Shown here: piece by piece, positions 28,795 through 41,539 of the stretch
Position numbering within the stretch: position 1 is the stretch's first letter
Layout of the letters: every line of letters starts with the position of its first letter
NCBI GenBank assembly: GCA_034769895.1
Contig: CM068367.1
Coordinates: 312,231,986-312,295,985 of the forward strand
Direction: 5' to 3'
Length of the DNA: 64,000 nt
Origin: Magicicada septendecula
Taxonomy: Eukaryota > Arthropoda > Insecta > Hemiptera > Cicadidae
The notes under the pieces: generated by a model
What the model was told of the DNA's origin: nothing
Seen by the model: only the letters and a program-made list of their open reading frames with translations
The model's database searches: none
Translations under genes and position numbers: made by a program

Positions 28795-30060
28795 TTCAAA
28801 TGAACGTCGCAGATGAAATTTATCGTATCGTCCTGGCTATTGCAATGTTCACGTAAGATATCCATTTTTCTTTCTATTTGTGTGACGATTAGTTTTTTCC
28901 TGTAAACAGCATATTGAGCATCATAACTATTATTGTCCTTGTCGTCGGAAGACATAAATCAGTGCCATTACTGCAAAAAGCAGAGATGATTTAATACTTT
29001 TTATAGATGCAGTTCTTCCATGTTTTTTCTTTGACAAAACTCTTTTTAGCAGAGGTTTCTTTAGTTTTTCTCTTGTGTGAAGAACATGGCACAAGATACT
29101 CGCCTAGCAGATTTTGATGTCTGGATGCTTGGCATTACCTTGATTTGTTCGGAGTGACAGAGGGAAACACAGACCTTGAAATCTTTTTTTTGTAGAAAAC
29201 TCCTTACAGTGTGAGACTCGCTACTCCCATCATTCAATACGTTATAAGGAATTATGCCAGTTTACGGAAACGGTTGACAGCGGTTTCAACAAACATAGCT
29301 CTAACATATCTTTCAATGAAGAAGTTTGCTAATTGTGAATTAGTTACGACACGTCTAGAATATTATTATTTAACAAATAATAAATTATTATTTAACACGT
29401 CTATTATTATTTAACAAATTATAATTATCTGTAGCTGGAAATAGAAAGTTAAAAAAGCAAATGAAACATAAAAGTAATATCAAACAGCTGCATTTTAGCC
29501 ATGGAGTGAGGTGGAAAGCAAACATTAGAAAATCCCATTTCAAGCGCACAGTCGATAATAATCACATTGCAGGTACGACAGCAGTGTCCACCTAACATCA
29601 GAACGACCAAATCTTATTTTTTGATGGTGGTACCATTTGCCAAAGAAACCTGCAGTAATCCAACCAGGATCGTGAATCGCTAGGGCAGTGTCTGGGAGAG
29701 CTCAATCAAAATCTCTGCTTTCATCAGTTTTTCAAAATGTCATCATTAATGGCACATATAGCGTGACAACAACCGTGCATGTGACGAATGTCACTAAAGG
29801 TCCTGTTTTAGCAGAAGGCAGTTTATACTCACTCACTTTCCTTTATTTCTACAATTTTTTTAAACTTCTGTACCACAGAAATGCCAGTCTCGTCCATGGT
29901 AAACACTTTCACTCGATTATAGTTTACTTCACCTACCTCTGTTCACAAAAGACTAAAATATTGTTGACATTTTCCTTTTGGCCCTTGGATTAAGGCCAGC
30001 GATAATGGTTGAAGCTTGTTTAATAAATGAAGGAATCTTTAAAAAAAGGCGCATACATTT
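28795..30060 (-). pseudogene. pogo/jerky/Tigger-like DDE transposase pseudogene
   Basis: This is visible only when the minus strand is read across frameshifts. From 30060 downwards: KQASTIIAGLNPRAK, like the PEATSLARA segment of the pogo HTH region; VFTMDETGISVVQKFKK (MDETG codons at 29883-29897), the first catalytic Asp block; LVTFVTCTVVVT; DPGWITAGFFGKWYHH; DLVVLMLGGHC; VCFPPHSMAKMQLFDITF, the third Asp block; FFIERYVRAMFVETAVNRFRK; and a charged tail ending NFICDVH (28800-28817), like the zinc-ribbon end of jerky-type proteins. The second catalytic Asp (usually L-D-N-H) reads L-G-G-H, so the copy is dead even apart from its stops. No terminal inverted repeats were found. Confidence 0.7.
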
Positions 30061-30391
30061 GCGGCCAGCTATATTCTGATCTGTTGAGATAGGGCGCATC
30101 GCATTTTCATAGATTGCAAGCTGTTACGCTATTCATCGGAAATCTTGTACGCTTTACACTCAAAACATAGAAACTAATTTCAATTTTTGCACACAATGCC
30201 AACCCACATCAACCCGGCCTAACTAGATAGGCCTGTAGTCATAAAGACTCTGGTTTATCGGTTGTTACAGTTAACAAACTCTGAACACAAAACATAGAAA
30301 CTGAACACTACATTCAAATGGATACATTGACAAGCAAATTAACAGAGCAATCAGGCGACAAGACACCAATAAAAATAGCGACTCCTGAGAA

Positions 30392-30512
30392 AACATCCAA
30401 CAAACAGTAACACTGACATACATCGGAGACGCAACAGACAGGATCAACAGGCTTCTACGCAAATCCAACGTCGGGACTCCATACACACGACATCAAACCG
30501 TCGGACATATGG
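30392..30512 (+). pseudogene. Short Penelope-like element RT-tail remnant
   Basis: The frame from 30392 reads VTLTYIGDATDRINRLLRKS followed by NVGTPY. It resembles the (L)PYI.G.TDRI.R.L+K..I.T segment between the reverse transcriptase and the GIY-YIG endonuclease of Penelope-like elements. It is only about 40 codons with no flanking catalytic motif. An alternative is a chance match or another reverse-transcribing element. Confidence 0.4.
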
Positions 30513-30821
30513 TAATTAATTCTGGTCTCCATGGTGTTGTTGACATCTTTAGTAGTAGTATTCAATATATTTCATTACTTATTCATTGCATCATCAAAAA
30601 TACGTATACACATAACTTTTATAATCGTTTAAGACAATTACAAAATATATAGACTTATCTGTATACAAAATTGCAAAACATATCGATACAATCGAATAGC
30701 AAAAACATTAAAATCTGCAGGAACGGATAAAGGTAGTTCCGATGCCGCTAAATATCATTTGTTTATTTACTTGTTACTATAGTAATTAAGTCTGGTCTCC
30801 ATGGTGTTGATGACATCTTTA
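30513..30821 (+). repeat. 39-bp direct repeat, two copies 270 bp apart
   Basis: Copies at 30513-30551 and 30783-30821 match at 37 of 39 positions; both contain CTGGTCTCCATGGTGTTG. The first copy directly follows the Penelope-like remnant, so this may be a terminal repeat of a decayed element. Confidence 0.8.
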
Positions 30822-31697
30822 TACGCTTCAACGAAAAGGCATAATTAAAAGGGCCTAAATCATGCGAACGGGGCAAAATATCAAATTCCATGTTAGACAG
30901 TATTTTTCGCCTTGTGTCAAAGGTTACTTGTGCAAAATTTGATGACAGTCGGTGTAACGGTGTGGATTTGTATTCAGTACCCATAAATCTTCAGACTTTG
31001 AGTTTTATATATCTAGATTAATGGAAATATTTCATAACAACAAATTAGGTGAGCAATAAAGTGTAATTTAAAAAAGCCAAAGAGATAAAATTCCACCATG
31101 AGTCTAAGAACCAATCAAAATATATATAAACTTTGGGCAACTTTTGACCTAGTACAAACATACTCCTATAACGATCTCCGCATCGTTTAATAACAGCCTA
31201 AGTGATGTTATTGAAATAGTTGTAGTTGATTAATAGAAACAGAACATTAGAGACTAAATAACAACGATCAAAAGAAGCACATAAAAGGGTACACTGTCTC
31301 GGAAGGAAATTCGACACCGAGAAATGTTTTTGATGCCTTTGTGCAAAATGTTCAGTAATATAATGATTTAGAAACATGTTTGTTAAACAATGTAATTTAG
31401 TATAAACATCTGTGTATACACTCTACAGTAAAGATGAAAGTAGAATAAAACTGTTGACTCAAAAATGGAATCTGCGGAACACGTTAATGACCTTATGTAA
31501 GGCGAAGACTAGAGAAGGCTGGACTGAAACCAAATTTTAACACTTAAAAAATGAAAATGATGTCGCAGTCACGTAGATGTTTAGACAATTTAGACAATAA
31601 ATTGTATTCTTCAGATGTTAAGTGATAAAAAAATAAATATAAATCATGGTCAGTCAACAAAGTAGGAGCTGCATAAGTTGAGAGGATACTCACAATA

Positions 31698-31920
31698 CAG
31701 TGACAGTAGACGATAGTCAGACAATAATATCGTCAGTAGGCCTACCAGTGACATAAACAATTGCATAGGATACGGACTGTGACAGTGACAGTACACGATA
31801 GACGGACAACAATATCGTCAGTAGGCCTACCAGTGACATAAACAGTTGCATAGGATACTGACTGTGACAGTGACAGTACACGACAATAATATCGACAGTG
31901 CCAGAAACGTAAACAGCAAC
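31698..31920. repeat. 85-bp tandem repeat, about 2.6 copies
   Basis: Full units at 31698-31782 and 31783-31867 and a decayed partial unit from 31868. Each full unit contains CAGTGACAGTA, ATATCGTCAGTAGGCCTACC and TTGCATAGGATAC. The minus-strand ORF at 31742-31981 is repeat-derived. Confidence 0.9.
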
Positions 31921-34900
31921 TTAAAGTTACCAAAATCGTTTTCGCTAATGTATAAAAAATAGCGTGTACTAGCAATTTCACGAAGAAGTAATTTTAAACA
32001 TTAAGCAACTGGCTGTTGCAGTTTGCCTGTTAATTCCAGGAAGCAGGGAATGTATGACAGGAACTACATTAATTCCGTCGCTTTTCCTTCCGTTACCCAC
32101 AATAATTACACATGACATTTTATATGTAGACCTCTTCCGGCTTACCTTTGTGCACGTCATGCATTCTCCCATTGTCTACGCTCGCTGTTATCATTTCATT
32201 CTGTCACACTAATATATAATTCAGTTTTACGTCTTTCGCGTTGCACACTCACGATACTAATTACTCTTTTCTATTATTTACACACGTTAAACGAGAAGAT
32301 ATGTTGTCGCAAAGTACGTACGCTTACACGAACTAAAGTAAAATAATTATGAGAAAACATAGAGGACATAGAGGATTTATTTAAATTTAATTCTTATAAA
32401 ATTTGAGAACATTACGTCGTGACTCTTATTGTGGACATAGACAAAGAAGACATCCACATGATATATAAGATACTACGAACAGTACGTAATCACTTGAGAA
32501 TGAGGATATCAAAACTGTAGATATAAATCTGTAAATGTTCATACGTATGTATGGACTTTATGTAAAATATTATAAAGCTTATAGCAAACAATAAACTGTT
32601 ACAATTTAATGTTATATATGGAAAACAAAATAAAAAAATAGTCTTACGTCCAGTGCACCAAAGAAATATAAGAATATTATTGTGTTTGAATCTGTTTATA
32701 AAACATGAATAGAACCAACTATTGAAAATATATTTAGAAGCGACCGAGATGCGATCTCGGCACATAATTTATATTAAGAAGCGCAAGATGTGTACTTTGT
32801 TTGACACATATTAATGTTACAATAACGCTATATCACAGGGGAAAAAGTACAATGTTTTATTTTGCTATCGCTCACTTTAGCGTTAGCATGTCACCTCATT
32901 CAGCTTTTAGAAATATATAAAAAGTATAAATGTTTAAGAGAAAAATTACAAATAATATGAGACAAAAAAAGTTTCCTTTCAAAGTTTATGAGTTGAAAAG
33001 AATGGAAAAGGATACACCTAAATAAACCACATAAACCACGAGAAAAGCCAGGATCTGTACCTTTAAAGAAAGGTGTCCTCTGATCCTCTGAGGTGGTTAG
33101 AAATCTATCCATCCATCCATGCCATGTGGATGAATAGACCTCTGTCTATTGACTGGAAATCCATCCTCGTGAACTCTTAAGTCCTACGTCATAAAGCCGG
33201 ACTCTAAACATTGTAAGGGGACATGCTAAACATTGCTGCGTAGAACATAAGAGGCAGATTACCCATGAATAAAGCTGAGTCAATACACATTTTTAAAATA
33301 AGAGGTATCACTGTTGCTGTAAAAACTAAAACGATTAAGTGGTTACGAAATAATACAGAGCTGGATGATTATGTTTTAATGTGCAGTGTGGTCGGTCGGC
33401 AGAGATCGTTGGGCTTCAAGAGGTGTAGCAAAGTTATAAAAAGTGGAGCGTTATGTGAATCGGTTGGTTGCTGTAAATTCTCGACATTGTCGGCCGATAT
33501 CGTCGGTCTCGTCAACCGACCGCGGCCTAACAGCCCGGTATTTAATAATTTTGAGGATACTAACAGAACTAAGTAGTATTGCTGTGACCTTACATCGTTT
33601 CTTTCTTCTTCATTTATAAAGATGATTACCTACATGTAAATGGATTTATTTTATTCTTAAGAAATTATATTTAAACATGAATTAAGGAATCTAGCCTTGC
33701 GGACAAAAACATTACGTATTTTTACGCAAATGTGCTGTACTTACAACGGCAGACCTATCTTTACCAATTGTATCGAAGTATACCGACACATTGTTAATGT
33801 AGTGCGAGATCAGAAGAAAAGTATAACTACAAATAGGTTTCGATGACAAAACAAAAGTGTCTAAAATTCAATGTTTAAAAATTTCATGATAATGAAAAGC
33901 GATTACGACAGAAAACAAACCAGTTAATAGCATAAAACAATTAATTAACACGCTTTCTGTAATTTCACTAAAATTATAAACGATATTCACTACATATCGA
34001 TACGAACTATCCAATAATCGCAATACTGAGAATTGGTACCAGTACAGTTATTGCGAAATTACCAAATATTGTTATTAACAAACATTAAAATTTAAAACCT
34101 ACAATTCCCGTTTGCCTGAGAATGACAAATCAACAAGTTCATTGATTTTATTCAGAAACAGTACAGCATAATTATTATGAAAAAATGAGCAATTTTACAT
34201 TTTTTTGTTTAGCTAATTAAATCAAAACATTAATTGTAGAAAGTAGTGGCCACTGGAGAATTGAAAGCTTGTTATGCTGTTAAGCAAAACTAAACATAAA
34301 ATTGGAGTAGAAGTAAAATATAAAAACAAAATAGTCGGAATAACAATGATGCACAGAATAATTAGATTGTGTAGCAGCTGATGAAGTAACACGACTATAG
34401 GATCCCTTGGAACTTTAAACCGTAGTTAAGTGTGTTGACGTGCAGATGTACGACAATGGAGTCTTTCTGTATACACAACTTACTCACTTGATAGGTAACA
34501 ACGGTATGGAAAGTGAGAGAACAAAATATTGTGGAAAGGATAAGATACCGTTTACTACAAAAAAAATAAATTTACATTACTTAATCCCATTGTACAACCA
34601 AAATAAATCTTAAATATATCATTACTATTATAATCATTGTCAGCATTTCCATGATCGTCTTCATCTCCTCCGTCACCAACAGAAATAAACTTGAACAGTT
34701 TATACCTGAATGCACCATACACATCTCAGAGAATTCTTCGATAATATTTTACTTTCGAATTTTATGCCAAGGGACAAAGTGTTCAGCCGTTTGCCGAACA
34801 CGCCCGTAAACATGCCATCGCTGATTATAGGCTACCTTTCCTTAAGAGTATACAAGCAGAATTCGCATGTTAAACACATGCACCCTATAGCGTTGTCCAT

Positions 34901-35592
34901 TAGTCAAAAACAAACTTTGGTGTTCATTAAAGTTACAGCGGAACAGTGAATACTTTATAGAGCTTTGTAAATGTGACACCTCATTTTCTGATGAAGCGAA
35001 TGCCTTACAGAATCTAAAATTATTTGAAATGGTCAATTTTTATTTACTTTTTTTATTTTAATGTGTGAGTAGTTTTGCGTAATATGGTAAACATTTCCAT
35101 TGGTCAACAGTATATATTTTTTTAAGAACTCACTCATTTTTGGTGTTATTGTATACTTGCAAAGAAAACACTAATTTTATTTTAATTCTTAACATTTTAA
35201 GTTTATAAACAATCACTATTTAGATACTTATAGTACAAATTTAAATATTAAAAGAACTATTTCCGTTTTAATTAAATAATAAAGGCAGCAAATATTAAAT
35301 ACAAAGAGACTCCAAAACGAAGGAATTTATGGCAGAATAAATGGATATAATTAACTAACTAAAATAGGAAGTCTTATAATTATAACTAGAAGTTATATAT
35401 AGAATTATAATTATAATTAGAATTGATTAGAATTAGAATTATATAGAAGTTATAATTATAACTAAAATAGGAAGTCTGCACAAATATAAAATATTAAACT
35501 TTTATTTGTTTAGAAATTAAATGAGTTTAAAAATTGTTCTTATTATGTGGCATAGTAGATGCTAATGTATGTGTGATATTGAACTGCACAAA

Positions 35593-35600
35593 CGTGCGCG

Positions 35601-35638
<38 letters not shown>
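35593..35638. repeat. Compound (GC)n(AC)n alternating purine-pyrimidine tract
   Basis: GTGCGCGCGCGCGCGC passes directly into (AC)n, giving about 46 bp of unbroken purine-pyrimidine alternation, a classical Z-DNA-prone sequence. Confidence 0.9.
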
Positions 35639-35641
<3 letters not shown>

Positions 35642-36349
35642 GTCAGAGCACAACAAATATATTTTTACAAAATAATTAGACGTCAAAAATAATAAACGTT
35701 GTTATAAATAGCAACATTTTATAACAAGTTTATTGAAAATAAAACACTGAAATAGTCCTTTTCTAAGGTGTTAACGCTAAAGAAATATTTCATTTACTAG
35801 AGAGACGCTAAAAGGAGAACCGTTTTGAAAACAAGGCGTGTAAAAATAACAGTGTTGCTGCCGGACAGAACGTGAGACATATACTGTCAAATTGTGACTG
35901 CTGATCAATCGTCGCCCTGTCTGCACTAACACTTAACTGTGCCAATACAAAGCGTCATTAACAGAAATACATCATCCTCTTCCTCAACTGAGAATTTGGT
36001 TTCCTATATTACACTTGAACACAGGATCCAATCCCAGTTGACTGAAACACACTTTTAATTCTACACTTACGCGTATCGTACAAAGAACAAAGCGTGCCAT
36101 TCAAAATGTATCTAAAAATAGAATTTCCGCCAGACTAGTTCCTTTTTTACTAGATTTATTTACATACAACAAGCAGACAATGAATTAATTAAATATTAGA
36201 CAGGCATCATTGCGAGAAAGTAAAGTATGTGCGCGTTTACTTTCTCGACGATGCGCATCGTCCCCTCGTGCAGTATGAGTGTTTATTAAATTAAGTGTTT
36301 TTTATGTATGTGTTTTTTATGAACTGACGAACTCGACCTGAGTGATCAT

Positions 36350-36387
36350 CACCTGAAGATGGGACCTTGATCCTGAAACGCGTCGTG
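36350..36387 (+). ncRNA. Hammerhead-ribozyme-like motif (Penelope-type)
   Basis: Core CTGAAGA (36353-36359) and GAAA (36375-36378) are in hammerhead order. CAC at 36350-36352 can pair with GTG at 36385-36387 as stem I. GGG 61-63 can pair with TCC 71-73 (one G-U) as stem II, after a T-T mismatch at its base. A78-T83, C79-G82 and G80-C81 form a three-pair loopless stem III, leaving C at 36384 at the cleavage position. Very short stem III is a known trait of hammerheads in Penelope-like retroelements. The weak stem II suggests a decayed copy. Confidence 0.4.
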
Positions 36388-39194
36388 CCTAGCGACCAAA
36401 GTAAGTTTCATGAAGGAATAACAGGTATCTTAACCTATTTTAAAGAGTAACATATTAGTTGCTGTAACTTACAGAAGTCACGCAACGTGCGGTAATTACA
36501 CTATGAACTATCTAGCATTACAATCTGCAGGAGCGATTTAACTTCGTGGAAAAATGACATGTATCCTTAACGAACGATTTGTGTTTGTCTCGCTTACTAA
36601 AAATATTCTGTAACACGTAAGAGATTAAAAAAATGTTCTGAAACAGAAAAACTATAAATGATGGTTAAAAAAAAACTAAACGAATATTGTTATTATGCAC
36701 AGTCCTTAACGGAGTATTGAAAAGAATGTACGGAAAGATCATGTAAAATTGAAAATATGATACATTTGAAAGTTTTGTTAGATTAATTACACTTGTTCTT
36801 AGCCTACACTGGTACATTGTTTCAAAAAAGTTCTCTCAGTTCTGTGTGACAATATAATTTTATGGCAAATGTGGTTTTTTTATTCGTGAATAGAGAAGAA
36901 ATTATTACTTGTTAAAAACGTTTTTTGAGAACAGTTTAGGTTTTATTTTTATCTACCTTTGCCTTCTGAAAAACTGAAAAATCGACTTTTTTTTTAATAA
37001 TACACTTTATTAAAAACACTGAATAAATCTCTAAATGTATTCATGGCAAAACGCATGAAGTTGACAGTACATTAAGCTAAACAAAAATTCTTATGTGCAT
37101 CCTGAAAACACCGCATGACTCGATTAACTGTAAAACAAACATTACTAAAACTATCACGTTCAAAATATACCACAACCAGTCCACATACGCGAGAAAGTGC
37201 ACAAACACATAAAATTTTGATTAAGATCTGAATATTCTTTAATATTTAACTGAAAGCGTTGTTAACGTAAATACGAACAACCTTAAATTTATTTATTTAT
37301 TTAATTATATTCAAAATAAAAATACTCTTACAGGATGTCTTGCAATAAACGACATAATTGTTAAAATATATTAAATATAGTAATTAAATTTTCAGTATGA
37401 ACAGACTTGAGAGCGTCACAATATTCTGCTACTACATACAATCGGACATAGAGTTTCCTTGACTAATTGGTCTATTTGTTTCTATAGTATTATTTTCCGT
37501 GTTATTATTCAATTTTCAGTAGTTTCTATTTCCGTCACCAACTTCCATTCTACCAAAAATCATAAAGGGTTACAAGACATTGCTAATAGTTTGGCAAAGT
37601 GAGACACATTACTGGTGTAGTAATTAATTCTATAATGTAACAGATCTACACTGTCTGATGGCATAAAATAAAGACACTTCACTTAAATACAGAAGGAATA
37701 TTGCTTCTTTTAGTGTTAGTCATGCGTTAGTTGCGTAAACAACTCCTAAGTGCAGAATATTCGTTACTACAACAAAGAAATTAGGGGAAGCAGCGCGTTA
37801 TTAAATAACTCGGCCAACTAAATTAAATCTGTGGTTTCGCAGATATTGTGCATGTTCTTATGCGAAGTCACAAACAACATTAGTTTATGCACGCATAAAT
37901 TAGCTACAAGCTAAATGTGTTGCGATGTAAGAGAACGCGCTTTGTACAGGAACGCAAGGTCAATCTAGCAGTTACGGTTAATAATAAATAATCAAAAATG
38001 CTCTACATAATGGTTATAAGAAACCAACTTTGTTTTATTTTTGAACTACGAACATGAACAATCTTAATAACGGTTAGATATTATAAGTAAAAGCAAAATA
38101 TGAGTTTTACAATATATTAACATACCTTGGGACGACTTAGTATGATAAATCCTGTTTAATATACCAAATAGATAAAGGATGTGTAACTCCGACGGCCGTG
38201 TCTTAGACAGAGACTTTTTTATCGTAGGATATAAATGTGCAGTTTGGATGAACTCAAATTATTATTTTTACACACATACTACAGACAGGTTTGTTTCTTC
38301 CACGGACTACCACACTTTTTTCTAAGTGACAGTTAATTCTAAAACTCATCTCAATTTTAAACAGATAATGAGCAAGTAAACAAACATTTTACTTAACAAA
38401 ATTTTACAGAAAATCTAACTTTTAAATCGGGCTCATAAAATAGTGTTTTGGGGACAAAATGTCTGAAACAGGCGAACTACGGTAAGGGAAATAATATTTT
38501 AAAACCACCATCGTTAACGGATCCAATTGTACTTGACTGGTCAAGAACTTCAATCAGTGTCTGTCAGTGTGTTGTACTGCCTGATATTGTCAGTGCCTTC
38601 AGATTGTCACCATGTGGCAACAACGTATTTGGTGAATTAGAAATATATTGTAGTAGATGGAAGCAGGCCTTAGATTAATTTTAAATTGTTGCAAAATCCG
38701 ATAATTTTTCGTCGCCAGTTAAGATCGTCTGTGATTATCACATCTTCAAAAATGTTAATATTTTATTGAAAAAGTTAATATTTACGTCCGTGTTTAAGAA
38801 CCACACTAGCTGAAACCGTGTTAAGCGCCTTGAGGTTGCCTACATCAGGTTATTTCTTTACTGAACTTACTTCTTTTATTATTTATAATTATTTATAAAA
38901 GTGTAGGGACGACGTTATTATATATTTGATGGTTGCTGGGTATAAAGGTCATATACATAAATTTATTCTCCAGTCCAAAAATAATACAGTTGTAAAAAAT
39001 GCAGAAAAATTTGATAAATTAGTCAAATGTAATTAGGTTAGTTACGTTTTCAAATCCTATGAAATTTATATTGTTACAGTTTAATATGTGATCATTGATG
39101 CTTTTAATTCAGCGAGATCGAGGGATATTACTTCTATTGTGTAGGAAACGGTACAACAATATCTTTTAAAAATAATGAATGGTCATTTGAGTAA

Positions 39195-39341
39195 TCTTCT
39201 TCTTCTTCTTCTTCTTCTTCTTCTTCTTCTTCTTCTTCTTCTTCTTCTTCTTCTTCTTCTTCTTCTTCTTCTTCTTCTTCTTCCTCTTCCTCTTCCTCTT
39301 CCTCTTCCTCTTCCTCTTCCTCTTCCTCTTCCTCTTCCTCT

Positions 39342-39373
<32 letters not shown>

Positions 39374-39503
39374 TTCTTCTTCTTCTTCTTCTTCTTCTTC
39401 TTCTTCTTCTTCTTCTTCTTCTTCTTCTTCTTCTGCCTCCTCCTCCTCCTCCTCCTCCTCCTCCTCCTCCTCCTCCTCCTCCTCCTCCTCCTCCTCCTCC
39501 TCC
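39195..39503. repeat. 309-bp pyrimidine tract: (TTC)n, (TTCCTC)n, (TTC)n, (TCC)n
   Basis: Almost pure pyrimidine on the plus strand. It is TTC units to about 39280, a TTCCTC hexamer block to about 39345, TTC again to about 39434, then TCC to 39503. The poly-Leu/Pro, poly-Glu and poly-Lys/Arg ORFs across it (39134-39783) are artefacts. Confidence 0.97.
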
Positions 39504-39847
39504 GCCACTTGTAGGACTTGGTGACCTGTTCCGGCTTCATAGGATTTATTCCCATCTATTGCTTGATCTCTCTACGCTTCTTCTTCCAGCTAGTTTGTAT
39601 CTACTTGGTACTCTTGGTAGTCTTCGATCATCCATACGCTCCAGATGGTCATTCCAGTATGTTCTATGCAACTCTAGTTTCTCATTTAAGTTGTTTATTT
39701 CTCATTTATATTGTATAAGAGTCTTCTCTAAGCTCTTTATTTCTAAATTGATCTTGTATATAACAACCTTTAACCGAGCTTAGAAATTTCATCTCCGCTG
39801 CTTATATGCGGCTTTTATGTCTCATTGTCATTATCGATGTCAATTTC

Positions 39848-40415
39848 AGTATTAATTTTCAAGAAGGGATATAAATCCAACACAAATAACTATAGAGGAT
39901 TAAGAATCTTGATGCAGGGTACAAAATATACGCTAGGATACTTAAAGCTCGATTGCAACCCATAGAAGAGGCCAAATTAGCTGGAATTCAAAATAGTTTC
40001 CGGAAAGGAAGATCCTGTTCTGATAACAATCACATAATAAATTGTGTTATTTGAGTAATAGGATAGTTATTTATAAAAAAGAAGGAGTAAGGGTTCATGA
40101 CAGAATGACCTGCAGAGGTCCTCAAGGCTCACACATTGATTCATTTTTATGATAGTTTCTGGGATATGGGATTAAAAACAACACAAGAATAATCGGTTTT
40201 GCAGACGATGCTAACGTTTTATGCTCTGTGATTATGTTGGACATTGGAAATAAGAATTAACGACCGCCTGAGGCGAGTCAAGCGTTGGTTGGACAGCAGA
40301 TTTTTAAAAATAGACGGAAAAACTAAAGCAATTATTGTCACCGACAGGAGAGGATATGCACATCCAAAAATTGAAATAGGCAAATCAAGTATTTAGGAGT
40401 GAAGATGGTCCTTAG
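39848..40415 (+). pseudogene. LINE (non-LTR) reverse transcriptase pseudogene, internally deleted
   Basis: Reading across frames gives IFKKGYKSNTNNYRGLRIL, then YKIYARILKARLQPIEE and QNSFRKGRSCSDNNHIINCV, the early RT motifs of LINEs. After a deletion, IIGFADDANVLC is the catalytic YADD box in FADD form, followed by RLRRVKRWLDSRFLKIDGKT, KAIIVTDRR and KYLGVKM of the thumb region. Stops and frameshifts occur throughout. It belongs to a jockey/R1-like class of insect LINEs by general pattern; I do not assign a clade firmly. Confidence 0.7.
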
Positions 40416-40457
40416 CTGATTATGAAACATGGAAGATGGACACATCAGCTGATTACA

Positions 40458-40503
40458 AATGGATAGATAGACAGATGGATAGAAAGCTAGATAGATAGAT
40501 GGG
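40458..40503. repeat. GATA/GACA-type microsatellite, imperfect
   Basis: Repeated GATA and GATG units with interruptions. Confidence 0.85.
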
Positions 40504-41539
40504 TGGTGAGAGAAAGGGGGGAGTGCACGTCGGGTGAACAGTCACCTGACTACTACAAAGTAGAACATGATGTTTTGGTTTCGCTTTTACTTGCGCTGCT
40601 GGCAGACAGATAAACCAAGAATTAATGCGTACTAGGGGGATGTAACAATCACCCATCAACATAATCAAGGAAATGATAAGATTCAAAGGCAAGTAGAAAA
40701 CTGTGGACGATTTCATAGAAAAATCGTGAAAAAAAAAATAAAAAGATCTAAGGCGACAATAATCGGAACGCAGTAGGAGCATTGCCTGGAGTGACCTAAC
40801 CTTCCGTGAAGTAATGCCTATTAGTGGTGGGGTGGAAAGGTAATGTAAGGTTAGTGAAAGAAGGAGATTTTTAGTGAGAAGGTCTTTTCAGGAATAATTT
40901 TACAATACTCAGGGCACACGTTGATGTGTGTCTATAAAAGATATACGACCTTTTACGAAAAAAAATCCGTGATTACAGGTAACATTACGGGGATGATTTC
41001 TTTCTTAGTTGATGATTTTTGTTACAAATGACTTTTTAGAAATGTTCTGTTGCAGTGATAAGGATGAAAGACACAACAAAAGACAGAAATAGAAAGAAAA
41101 TCCACTAACACGAAAATTTTTGAAAATTGTACACTGAACAGAAATATTTACACGTGAGAGGACATATTTCGAAAGATTGCTGACCCTTTGTAGAACCCTT
41201 TGTAAGATTGCGAAAAACTAACTCTACAACCCTGTAAGGGAAAGGGAAAGAAGTTAGGGTACTTCTAAAATTAAAAAATTTAACAATATCGTCAGGGAAA
41301 ATGATAGTTATGAAAAGAACTATTTAAAATAAAGAAATTCAGAAGCATGAAGCAAGTATCCGCAGTTTGTCAAGGTAAGTAAAAGGAATGATTTTGTTTA
41401 ATATTTACTATATTTAATTTCAATGTGTTGGTTAATTTTTTACTACTGTTTAATAATTTGTTTTGGTGACATAATTTTGTGAATTTTAGTAAAAATAAAA
41501 GTTGCTTGAAGTTGATAGTACTTTGATAATTCATCTCAG

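Larger units (their letters stand above)
30822..39194. other. AT-rich stretch with repeats, no recognised protein gene
   Basis: It contains the 85-bp tandem repeat (31698-31920), a GC/AC alternating tract (35593-35638) and a hammerhead-like motif (36350-36387). A duplicated ACTAAAATAGGAAGTCT occurs at about 35358 and 35461. Short ORFs at 32490-33576 and 34710-35036 have no recognisable product. Confidence 0.5.

Noticed and set aside
29688..29993. 101-codon plus-strand ORF
   Set aside because: It is the shadow of the pogo-like transposase read on the minus strand.
39134..39783. Long ORFs with poly-Glu, poly-Lys/Arg and poly-Leu/Pro on both strands
   Set aside because: They are translations of the TTC/TCC microsatellite in several frames, without any flanking domain.
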